Source of the DNA: Linum tenue | Taxonomy: Eukaryota; Streptophyta; Magnoliopsida; Malpighiales; Linaceae | Direction: 5' to 3' | NCBI GenBank assembly: GCA_946122785.1 | Contig: CAMGYJ010000006.1 | Span: 32,439,168-32,503,167, forward strand | Length of the DNA: 64,000 nucleotides | Shown: one piece after another, positions 55,002 to 64,000 of the stretch | Numbering within the stretch: the first letter of the stretch is position 1 | Layout of the letters: the number at the start of each line of letters is the position of its first letter | Notes under the pieces: model-generated | Database searches by the model: none | Told to the model about the DNA's origin: nothing | The model's input: the letters and a program-made list of their open reading frames with translations, nothing else | Position numbers and translations under genes: made by a program

Positions 55002-57760
55002 ATGGCTTCTTCGAAGATAGATTCCTTCTCCATTAAGTTTGATGGCAAAAACTTTGCCCTATGGGAATTCCATTTTTGGAATTTTGTTGCTCGCAAACGG
55101 CTTCTGTCTATTTTGACTGGCGCCCCTAAGCGGCCGGCTGAGGGTTCGGCAGTCCGTGAGCTAGAGGATTGGGATGCGTCGAATGCTCAGCTCATTACTT
55201 GGCTTGTGGAATCAGTGGACGTTCCGACGGGTCTCAGTTTGCGTCGTTTCACTCGGGCGCATGATATTTGGGCGCATATATGTGCGACGTATGCGCAACA
55301 TAGCACGTCGCGTCAATTTGAGTTGGAAACAGAGATTTCTCGTCTTACTCAGGAAGATCGGGATATTCGTGGGTACTACAAGCATTGCTTACATCTGTGG
55401 ACCGAATATGACCTCTTGACTGCATCTCTTGTTCCCGAGGCAGCTTCTGCCGCGGTGCTGGCTGAACGGGCTCGGACTCAGGTTCTTCATTTCTTGACTA
55501 AGCTTCGGTCAGAATTCGAACCGATCCGTGCCTCATTGATCCATCGCAATGTCACCCAGATCGATGATGTTGTGGCTGAGTTGATGCGTGAGGAGACCCG
55601 GCTAAAAAGTCAATTTCAGCTTGATCATGGCGGGTCAAAATCTGAATCTCGTCCACAGTTTGTGCAACCTAGTACTGAGGGTGTTTTCTGTCATTTTTGC
55701 CGCGAGCCTGGTCACGTGCAAATTCATTGCACCAAGAGGAATTTTTGCAACTATTGTAAGCGAAACGGTCACATTGTTTTGGCTTGCCCCATTTTGAGCC
55801 GTAAGGGTCGGCTGCGTCCTGCACTGTCGGGTGGTTCTTCTTCCTCTGCTAGTACTGCTTATCCTGTGATGCTGGGTTCTTTGGATTCTTCCTCATCGTC
55901 TAGCTCGAGTTCGACTCCCATGTTTTCCGCCGATCAGGTTCGGCGGTTTGTCCAAGAGGCTCTTTCGTCTGCCTTTGCTACTGGCGCTTCTACTGGTAAG
56001 TCTCATCACTGGCTTTTAGACTCTGCTGCCTTTAATCATATGACGTGTCATCCTACTGCTTTTACGGATTTGCGTCCTTCTTTGCCGATGTCTCTTCAAG
56101 TTGCTAATGGTAATCACATTCCGGTTAAAGGTACTGGTACTGTTCAGACGGGCTCGATCACTCTTCCCCGTACTCTCTTTGTTCCTCAGCTTCAACCCAA
56201 CCTCGTCTCGGTTGGTCAGTTGATAGACGATGGTTGTACAGTTCGGTTTGATTCTACAGGTTGTGTTGTGCAGGATCGGACCACGGGGAGGGTGATCAGG
56301 ACGGGAAGTAAGCGTGGTCGTGTCTTCGTACTTGATACCTTACATGGATGTGATGACGTGAAGGCTGCATGGAGAGGGTGGGATGTGATTCCTGCATGGG
56401 AGGGCGCACAACGTCAGGATGGTGTGGAGCATTATGTACGAGATGGGACTGGGAAATGTTTGAGTTCAGAACCGCCTTTTGCGGATAGTAGTAGTTTTGT
56501 TGTTGTTGATTTGGATGTTTTGAATAATTATGTGTGGGATTTATGGCACAATCGGCTTGGTCACCCTCATTCTGAGAGGTTGAAGGTTATGTTTAAACAA
56601 AATTTGTTACCGGATAAAGTGAATTTGTTGAAGCTTGATCGGTTATCGGATTGTATTAGTTGTATTGAGGCCAAGGCCTCACAGATTTCTTTCTCACATA
56701 GTGACACCATGTATGAAGCACCCTTTGATTTGATTCACACGGATCTCTGGGGGCCATCTCCGGTTCTCTCGAGATTGGGGTATAAGTATTTTGCTCTGTT
56801 TATTGATCACAAGACTCGGTTTACTTGGGTATATTTCTTGAAGCAGAAGTCCGAGTTAACTTCCTTGGCTCGAGAGTTTATTCAAATGATCAAGACGCAG
56901 TTTGGAAAAACGATTAAGGTTCTCAGGTCTGATCCAGGAGGGGATTTTTCCTCTAATGAGCTTCTTGAGATCTTCAAGTCAGAAGGTATTCTGCCTCAAC
57001 AATCTTGTCCAGGCGTGTCACAGCAGAATGGAGTAGTGGAACGTAAGAATCGTCACATATTAGAGCTCACACGTGCGCTTCTATTCCACTCTCGTGTTCC
57101 TGTCGGGTTCTGGGTTGAAGCTGTGCATACGATCGTGTATTTGATTAACCGTCAAATTAGTTACTGTACTAAAAGGCTCCAGATTGCTCCTTCCTGCGGG
57201 TGTTCGGGTGCACTTGTTTTGTGTTACTACAGCGGAAAGAACGTCATAAGTTAGCTCCAAAGGTGGTTCGCAGTGTGTTTGTGGGGTACAGTGACAAACA
57301 CAAGGGTTACATGTGCTATGATCTGGTTGCTCGATGTATGCGTATTGCTCATCATGTTAAGTTCATGGAAAAGGAAATGTATTATCAAGCTTCACATGCA
57401 GAAGCAAGTTCTGCGGCATCTCTTGAGTTCCTTACATCCCTTCCAGAATTTGATTCCCCATCCCTTCCTTTACAGCCAGAACCGACAGCCTCTCTTGGGT
57501 CAAATGATGATAGTGGACCGCCCTCCCCTGGTGAGACATCAACAACTAATTCGTCCGGTGGAAGTTCTTCTTGCGGATCCACCTCTCCTGGGCCAAATTC
57601 GTCCTCATCGAGTTCCTCTCCTGGCACTTCCCCCTCGTCTTCATCAAGCCCTTTCATGGGCAGTAATTCGGCAGCTTCGACAGAGGTAGGTAATGATGAT
57701 CCGCCTGTCCAAGTTCAAATTCCCTTGCGTCGATCGAATCGTGTAGCCGTCGGGTTACTT
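55002..57760 (+). pseudogene. copia gag, protease and integrase (frameshifted at about 57175)
   Basis: ATG 55002 (MASSKIDSF) is chosen as start. Gag (UBN2 type) fills residues 1-230, with two zinc knuckles, CHFCREPGHVQIHC and CNYCKRNGHIVLAC (about 232-265). The protease active site is LLDSAAFNHM (about 340), DSA where DSG is usual. Pre-integrase HNRLGHPHSE is at about 518. The integrase has HTDLWG, SDPGGDF and ERKNRH (catalytic Asp, Asp, Glu). Near 57175 a small indel moves the reading to another frame, which carries FGCTCFVLL and a Ser-rich linker (57200-57780). Then it returns to the first frame. Gag packs the RNA; integrase inserts the DNA. Confidence 0.9.
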
Positions 57761-59288
57761 GCAGGACTTTGTTGGTTTTGCGGTTGAACCAGTCGTCATT
57801 CATATGCGGTACTCGAAAGCTGCGAGGGATCCTAGGTGGAATGCTTCGATGAAAGTTGAGATGGATGCTCTCGAAGAGAATAGAACCTGGGAGCTGGTGC
57901 CACGAGAAGATTGGATGTCTGTGATCGTGAGCAGGTGGGTATATACAGTCAAGATGAACCCTGATGGGACTGTCGAACGGTTTAAGTCCATGGTGGTAGC
58001 ACAAGGTTTTAAAAAGGAGTACGACATTGATTATGACGAGACCTTTTCTCCTGTGGTAAAGATGCAAACTGTTAGGTGTGTGTTTGCTGTATCTGCAATG
58101 CGTGGCTGGCCTCTGTTTCAACTCGACGTGAAGAACGCCTTTCTTCACGGAGAATTGAAAGAGACTATCTATATGGAGCGACCACCTGGATATGAGAAGG
58201 GCGATTCTACTATGGTATGTAAGTTGGTTCGCTCACTGTATGGTCTAAAACAGGCACCTCGGGCATGGTTTGATAAGTTCCATGGTAAGATCATTCAGGC
58301 TGGGATAGTTGTGTTGTTAATATATGTTGATGATATGATTATCACTGGCAGTGATAAGGGCGGGATTCGTGATGTTACTCAGGCCTTACGACAGGCGTTC
58401 AACTTGAAGGAGCTGGGTGAAGTATCTTACTTTTTGGGTCTGGAGGTTAATCGGTCGCCTCATGGTCTGTTTGTAACCCAACGAAAGTATATTTTGGATC
58501 TCTTGGAGTCAGCTCAGTTTGCAGATTGTATTCCATGCTCTACCCCTATGGAACAAAATCTGAAGCTGGGCCGAGACAATGGGGAGTTGTTAGAGGATCA
58601 GTCGATGTATCGCAGTTTGGTTGGCAGCTTAATTTATCTGACTCATACGCGACTGGATATCTCCTATGCGGTTCAAGTAGTGAGCCATTTTATGGGTATA
58701 GAGACTAATTTGCACCTCGCTGCAGTTCATCGATTGTTAAGGTATCTAAAGCAGACCCAGGATGTTGGATTATTGTTTCCTGCGACGGGAGAACCAGTAG
58801 TGGAGGCGTTTGCTGACGCCGATTACGCTGGCTGTGTTGATACTCGGAGATCCACTTCCGGTTGGTGTGTTTGGGTTGGACGATCATTTGTGTCTTGGAG
58901 GTGTAGGAAGCAAGATAGAGTTTCGAAGTCATCTACCGAGGCAGAGTATAGGTCCATGTCAAAAGTAAGTTCAGAGATGGTGTGGCTTCATCGGTTACTG
59001 GGAGAATTGGGCGTTACATGTCGAGTCCCAATGAAAATATATGGGGATAACACTAGTGCAATCCAGATTGCTATAAATCCGGTATTGCATGAGAAAACAA
59101 AACACATTGAGGTACATGTTTATTATATCAGACAATTGGTGGCAGAAGGAGTGATACAGATTGGCTATCTTTCTACTGAAGATAAGACTGCAGATTTGCT
59201 CACTAAGGCGGTGGCTTCAAGTAGACATTGGTACTTATCTTCCAAATTGATGTTGCGAACCGCACATCAATTTGAGGGAGGGTGTTGA
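57761..59288 (+). pseudogene. copia reverse transcriptase and RNase H (in-frame deletion in RT)
   Basis: The frame is the same as gag. RT blocks: WNASMKVEMDALEENRTWEL, ERFKSMVVAQGFKKEYDIDY, FQLDVKNAFLHGEL, LYGLKQAPRAWFDKF, and catalytic YVDDM at about 58325. Between WFDKF and YVDDM only about 17 residues remain, where copia RTs normally have about 45, so a piece of about 30 residues is missing, without breaking the frame (around 58300). RNase H has AFADADYAGC, SKSSTEAEYRS and YGDNTSAIQIA. The stop at 59288 lies inside the LTR start. Confidence 0.9.
59268..59282 (+). promoter_or_regulatory. Polypurine tract of the copia element
   Basis: TTTGAGGGAGGG directly precedes the 3' LTR start at 59283. 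Confidence 0.85.
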
Positions 59289-59515
59289 TTTATATTGTTG
59301 TGTACCATTATGTAATTAGCCTCTTAAGTGTTGATAATTAGGTTTAGTAGTTTGTTCTCATATAAATAGCCTAACTCGGCTATCTCCCTGTAACGAAGCT
59401 TCCACGTAGTGAAAACTCTTTGGAGAGCACCGTCTCTCCCGTGGATTAGTCATGCTTGTCAGGGATACCACGTTAAATCTTTGTGTTCGTTTGATCGTAT
59501 TTTCACTAATTGACA
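59283..59515 (+). repeat. 3' LTR of the copia element (233 bp)
   Basis: Nearly identical to the 5' LTR: about five substitutions and one single-base gap. Confidence 0.95.
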
Positions 59516-60150
59516 CTTCATCGCCAAAGGCAGTAGACGAAAAAAAGGGAACATCTTCTTCCTTCTTCACTTCCTCTTCAAACTGGCTACTTCTCTCTTC
59601 CCCTTCGCAACAGGCTCTACTTCTTCTTTTCTGGGCGGGGCTTTTTCTTCTTCTCTTCCTCTGCCTCATCAAGTTTCTTTCTGCTGCTTCTTACACACAA
59701 GCTTCCATCCCCCTCCACTTCTTCTTTCTGCTCTGGTCCACAGACAACAAACAGCAAAAACTCTACCGAACAGAGACTTCCCTCTTTCATCACACAAAAA
59801 CAGCGGGCTCCCTTTAGCCACTATTATCCCAAAACAATAACACAAAAACACCTTCCTTCTCCCTCTTAAACATACAGACCGAAGAACAAAGAGCAAAAAA
59901 AACTCGGCAGAAACTCTCTTCCACTTCTTGCTCTTTCTTGAGCCTAAAAAAACATACAAACATACGGAAAAGATACAAAAACAAAAACCTTTCCACTTCT
60001 TACCATCTCCACAATATCACAAATCCAAAAGGCAACAAGAATACTAAAAAGGGGAGGAAGACAGTAAGATCGAGAGAGCAAAGGCAGCAGCAGGGTTGAG
60101 GGGAAAAGGGCAAAACCGACAGCAAGCATCAAACAAGGTTAGCATTTCTT
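59516..60150 (+). other. Probable continuation of LTR F (CT-rich), no gene
   Basis: CT-rich transcribed-leader-like sequence resumes CTTCATCG after the copia element. The phrases ACAGAC..AA..ACAAA.AGCAAAAA and CTCTTCCACTTCTTGCTCT recur within it, suggesting an internal duplication. The endpoint is unclear. Confidence 0.4.
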
Positions 60151-60264
60151 AATCCAATATAACCAATACCATCATTAATCATCATCTCTATCATTCAAGT
60201 CTACTTCTACCTTTCTTTAAAATGGTTTCACATCTCAATCTGATCCCAAGTGAAAAAGACTCAA

Positions 60265-61115
60265 GATAGGGTGAGTAACCTTAGGGTGAGAAACAATGAG
60301 TAACCAAATCTGGACCCTTCTTTTAAGTGCTGCAAATCTAAGGGTGGAGAATTAAAAGAATTTATTTTCCCTAGTTTTCTTAATTGGATCATATCTTCTT
60401 CATTATAACTCGGAGTTCAATTTTTTTTTGCACAGATGGAACGAGTTCGTTGTGCTCTACAAAATTATATCAATTTTCAATATTTTTTGAGAAAAAAAAA
60501 ATTTCATCCCTCTCGTTACCAACTCCATACCGGTATCTCCTTCGTTGTTTAGTCATTTTCGAAAAAATTTGCACAAAAGGAACGATTTAATCACGATCTA
60601 TTGGAATTCAAAATTTTCTAGGAGAAAAAATTTCAAACCTCTCGTTACCAACTCCATACCATACTATATCACCCTGGTATGATGTGGTATTTTTCATACC
60701 ATATGGTATGTTGTTATTTAATATCATATGGTATTGACTGGTATTAAATAACAACATACCATGTTGTTATTACCAGTCTATACCATATTTCATACCATAT
60801 GGTATGTTGTTATTTAATACCAGTCAATACCATATGGTATTGACTATACCGTATGGTATAGACTGGTAATAACTCGCAAATTTTTTTTGTTCCAAAAAAT
60901 ATCAAAGTGGATATCATTTTGAAGAGCACAATTAATATGATCTAACTGTGCAAAAAAAATTAAATTCCGAGTTAAAACGAGTGAGAAATCGTCCGTTAAA
61001 AATTAAGGGAAAGAAAATTAATAATTTTTCCAGGAGAGAGAAGGAGGCGCTGATGTGGCAGATTTTTATTGGGTTATTCATGGAGTTACTCACCACAAGA
61101 TTACTCACCGGATCT
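60265..61115. mobile_element. Foldback-type DNA element with nested palindromes
   Basis: The left end GGTGAGTAACCTTAGGGTGAG (60270-60290, read in part) has an inverted partner at about 61090-61113 (CTCACCACAAGATTACTCACC). Further in, AACTCGGA.TT.AATTTTTTTTGCACAG and GTGCTCT.CAAAAT are inverted at about 60405-60475 and 60905-60972. The centre (60690-60880) is made of CATACCATATGGTATG-type palindromes. No target duplication could be fixed. Confidence 0.7.
60690..60880. repeat. Cluster of CATACCATATGGTATG palindromes
   Basis: At least five copies of ATACCATATGGTAT or near variants, joined by GTTGTTATTTAATA and GACTGGTATTAAATAAC units that are themselves inverted copies of one another. Confidence 0.88.
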
Positions 61116-61347
61116 GCTCCCGTGAAAAAGATGGTAATAGAAGTGTTATCAATAAAAAACAAAATCCTTGTTTTTACTAGATTCCATCACCTTAACCATC
61201 CATTCATTGTCATGGTTGAGCATACTACACCAAAAGCATGTTAGTTTTTTTTTTGTTTTGATTGTTATATTTGGCATGCTTAATGCCCCCACCATAACCA
61301 AGTTCAAACCACAACGTTAACGACCCAAAATGGATTCGGCAATCAAA
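61116..61347. other. Spacer
   Basis: No gene or element was recognised. Confidence 0.5.
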
Positions 61348-61350
61348 TAA

Positions 61351-61933
61351 GGGTGCGTTTGGATAAGTGTATTTTAAATGTAAGGTATTTGAAATACTAG
61401 CATTTGAAATGGATGTATTTGAAGTATTAGCATTTGAAATACATGTAATTCAAATTCATTGTTTGGATGCTCATTTGTAATTTGTTTGTATTTTAGAATT
61501 TATGATTTTCAATTTCATTTTTTAATTTTCTGGTCACTCACTACAAATTTTGGTAAATTACAGTTTGGTACCCAAAATTATTTTTTCTTACAATTTAGTA
61601 CCTCAACTTTTAAAATTTTACAAAAAGGTCCTGAAATTTTGATGGTAAAATTACATTTTGGTACCTTTATATGTTTTGTCTCACACTATAGTACCTAAAC
61701 TTTTCATATTTTACAAATAGGTCCATTCTTTTGTTAGGAGGTATTTCAAATTACTAGTTGTTGAAATGTATTTGAAGTTGACAAAAAATACACTAGACAT
61801 GTATTTGGAAATCACCCCATGAATTTGACACAAATCCAAATACATAATGTAATTAATATCCAAATACATGATTTGATATTTGAAAATCCAAATCACAAAT
61901 ACCAAATCCAAATCCTTGTATCCAAACGCACCC
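61351..61933. mobile_element. Tourist-like (PIF/Harbinger) MITE, 583 bp
   Basis: The ends are GGGTGCGTTTGGATAA and TATCCAAACGCACCC, with a TAA duplication on each side (61348-61350 and 61934-61936). The interior at 61545-61730 has two copies of a unit of about 90 bases (TTTGGTACC ... TTTTACAAAxAGGTCC), which may be a second nested insertion. Confidence 0.88.
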
Positions 61934-61936
61934 TAA

Positions 61937-62286
61937 AACAAAACAAACGCAGATTGGGATACTTGGTAAAAATCAGCGACCTTAGATTCTTGAGTCAAAC
62001 TTTTGGAGGTATATGAGGACGCCTCATTTTTGTTTAAAGCTCTGCCCCTCTATATCTAAACCCTTCCCCTTCTCGGCCAAAGTTAAAAACCCATCATACA
62101 TATCACAAACTCTATAGCTGAACTCAACATAAACCGACAATTCAATTTTAAAACGATCCCAACTGATTCCATATGTTCAAAACACCATAGCCAATCCCAT
62201 AACTAAACTGAAACAAACTTCAGTTTCAAACCCGCCATAACACTACAGAAAATTTCAGTTTCCATACGACCCAGAAAACAAATTCT
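61937..62286. other. Spacer between MITE and hAT element
   Basis: CTATATCTAAACCC at about 62048 could be a TATA region, but no ORF follows. There is no gene I can support. Confidence 0.4.
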
Positions 62287-62294
62287 CACTCACC

Positions 62295-63305
62295 TAGGGC
62301 TGTCACTCGGTTTTCCGGTTAGCGGCTAACCGGTCGGTTTCAACCGAACCGACCGGTTTTCGGCTAGCCGAAAAACCGATTTTGAAGAGGTCGGTCGGTT
62401 GTCGGTAGAGGAAAGCAGGGGTCCGGTTAGCCGAGTAACCGAAGCCGGTTAACCGCGACTAACCGGCCGACCGACCCACAACCGAAAATATAAAAAAGAG
62501 AAGTTTAACCCTCCACTCCAGCTTCTCTCTTTCTTCGACTCTTCTTCTCTCTTTCTTCCCTAACTCCTTCGACTCTTCTTCTCTCTTTCTTCCTACAAAT
62601 CCTTCCACTCCACAGCAGATCCGACCCTCACCTCTCCTCCTCAGTTAACTCCTTCGACTCTTCTTCCTCTGCATGGAGGCCAGATCCTCGCGCCGAGCCA
62701 GTCGCCGAGCCAGTCGCCGCACCTCGCTCCGCGTCGCCGCGCCCGTCGTTGACCTCGCTCCCGTCGCCGCGCCAGTCGCCGAGCCAGTCGCCGCGCCCCG
62801 CGCCCGTCGCCGCGCCCCGCTCCCGTCGCTGCGCCCTGCCCCCGTCGCCGCGCCCCGCCCCCGTCGCCAACACCAGCAGAATCGAGAGAGAGAATCGAGG
62901 GAGGAGGCGAGAATAGGGAGAGAGAGAGAGAGTCTGGGAAGAAGAATCGAGGGAGTTGGTTGTTCGATTTTCCTTCTAGAGGAAGAAGAGAATAGAGAGA
63001 GAGTAGGGAGAGAGATGGTCTGGAAAGAGAATCGAGAAAACGTAGGGGAAAGAAGAATCGAGAAACAGAGGGTTAGGTTAGGAGTGTGTGGTGCAGATTT
63101 ATTGTTAATTTTTTTTTTTTTTTTTTTAAAGGTAGTATCCGGTTGGCCGGCTAACCGAGCCAAAACCGGAAACCGGTCGGTCGGTTTGCGGCTAACCGAG
63201 GCTCACGGACGGTCGGTTGTCGGTAGCTCTGGTCGAGTCTCGGTTTGACCGATAACCGACAATTCGGTTTTCGGTTAAACCGAAACCGACCGAGTGACAG
63301 CCCTA
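62295..63305. mobile_element. Non-autonomous hAT element, 1011 bp, with GC-rich core
   Basis: The ends TAGGGCTGTCACTCGGTT and ACCGAGTGACAGCCCTA-type are inverted copies, with a perfect 8-bp duplication CACTCACC (62287-62294 and 63306-63313). Subterminal regions are rich in CCGGTTAG / CTAACCGG. The core (62690-62870) is a GC-rich GTCGCCGCGCC minisatellite. The 191-codon open frame across it is a product of this repeat, with no domain. Confidence 0.93.
62690..62872 (+). repeat. GTCGCCGCGCC minisatellite
   Basis: More than ten diverged 11-14-base units (GTCGCCGCGCCxC, GTCGCCGAGCCA) in a locally very GC-rich stretch. Confidence 0.85.
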
Positions 63306-63313
63306 CACTCACC

Positions 63314-64000
63314 TGTCATCGTAGCCGCTGGCGACAACGATTGCATTCGCCGGCGGTAATCCTCTTTCCTGCCAGCTTTTCTCCCTCTCTTCAACTCCGT
63401 CATTCAAACCCAGAAATGGAAGAAACAAATTAAAAAATCCTTCAAAGGGAAAAACGAATGAAAAATATTAAAAAACCCCACAAAATACTTATCAGAGAAT
63501 CCGTTCCGGTGAGTTTGCTCCCTCTCCATCGGCGAGACCAGGGGCCACCGACGGTTTCTCCTTCTTCCCCGTTGTCGCCGGAAGTACTCGCCGGCCGGCT
63601 ATCTCTCTTTTTCCTCCTTCCCAATCAAACCTTCGCATCTAAAAATCCCGAAAAAACACAGTCAGAATCCTAAACCCGAAAAGATTGAATCTCCAAACAG
63701 CCTAAAACAACCAAATAGAACCCCTACTCCGGACATGCACGCAAAGAATCACCACTTACCTTCGCTGGCCGACATCAATCATCGCCGTTTATTGTAATCG
63801 TTGTTGTACTTCTTTCTCATCTCTTCTTGTCATTATCAGAATGGAGGATAGAGGGAGCAGAACGAGAAGGAGGAGGAGAGAGAAGGAGTTTCTTGTTCTT
63901 CTGGTCCTCTGTTTCACAGAGAAGAAATAGAACGAGAGAGAAAGATGGCGGATCGAGAGGAAGAGGGATTTCGGTCCGATTTTTCCTCTGGGTCGTGTTT
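63314..64000. other. End of window, no supported gene
   Basis: The last 150 bases read on the minus strand are CT-rich (CTTTCTCTCTCGTTC), like a plant 5' UTR, so a minus-strand transcript start could be here. I see no matching exon, and the short ORFs have no recognised domain. Confidence 0.4.

Larger units (their letters stand above)
54550..59515 (+). mobile_element. Ty1/copia retrotransposon, 5 kb, with near-identical LTRs
   Basis: The LTRs are 54550-54783 and 59283-59515 (TGTTGATT ... TTGACA) and differ at about five bases and one gap. The primer site at 54784 matches initiator tRNA-Met. The flanks are CTACA (54545-54549) and CTTCA (59516-59520), a probable duplication with one change. 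The order gag, protease, integrase, RT, RNase H is that of copia. Motifs resemble the Ivana/Oryco lineage, but I am not sure of this. Confidence 0.93.

Noticed and set aside
57385..57657. Acidic minus-strand frame of 90 codons
   Set aside because: It is the complement of the Ser-rich linker in the copia polyprotein.
62673..63248. 191-codon open frame rich in Arg, Ala and Pro
   Set aside because: It is created by a GC-rich minisatellite inside a hAT element and runs into the terminal inverted repeat.

Overview
The window is plant nuclear DNA, most likely from an angiosperm and probably a eudicot. One intact host gene is visible: a two-exon gene for an LRR receptor-like pseudokinase on the minus strand (35076-37071). 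Almost everything else is layered transposable elements and AT-rich spacer. Evidence for a plant includes retrotransposon primer sites matching plant tRNA-Asp and tRNA-Met, Athila-type Ty3/gypsy elements with an extra ORF after pol, a plant L1 LINE with a DUF4283-type ORF1, and Tourist, hAT and Mutator-type MITEs.

Layout. 1-7917: an Athila-like element (plus strand) whose 3' LTR also serves as the 5' LTR of a second, truncated copy. 7918-~12700: a decayed gag-protease element (minus) whose LTR carries a hAT MITE. ~12700-14416 and 22617-~22760: the 3' part of another plus-strand element, interrupted by an 8.2-kb Athila-like element (14417-22616, minus) that has both LTRs and a perfect CTAAC target duplication but no primer site, gag, protease or RT palm. 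~22800-27750: AT-rich spacer with a diverged duplication. 27764-32756: a full-length LINE with a 14-bp target duplication and two in-frame amber stops in ORF2. 33319-34384: a Mutator-like foldback element with a 9-bp duplication. 35076-~38900: the receptor-kinase gene and its upstream region. 39220-41520: repeat-rich DNA with a possible captured exon and a TIR element. 41530-44810: an old LINE fragment (minus) split by a MULE-type MITE and by a solo LTR. 44830-53450: two non-autonomous Athila-like elements arranged as LTR, gag-protease, LTR, acidic ORF, inverted LTR fragment. 53451-~60150: another LTR interrupted by a Tourist MITE and by a young Ty1/copia element (54550-59515). 60270-63305: a palindromic foldback element, a Tourist-like MITE and a hAT element. 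The rest to 64000 holds no gene I can support.

The most interesting signals lie inside the Athila-like elements. (1) Palindromic CCCGGTCGGG-type motifs recur both in the LTR U3 and in the leader before the env-like ORF, and their flanking bases vary in step within each element. (2) A donor/acceptor pair ends 4 bp before the env-like ATG in both copies. (3) AAGTGTGGGGG tracts like the true polypurine tract recur at three fixed places. (4) Several elements kept gag or accessory ORFs but have no polymerase. No CRISPR array, rRNA or tRNA gene was seen.
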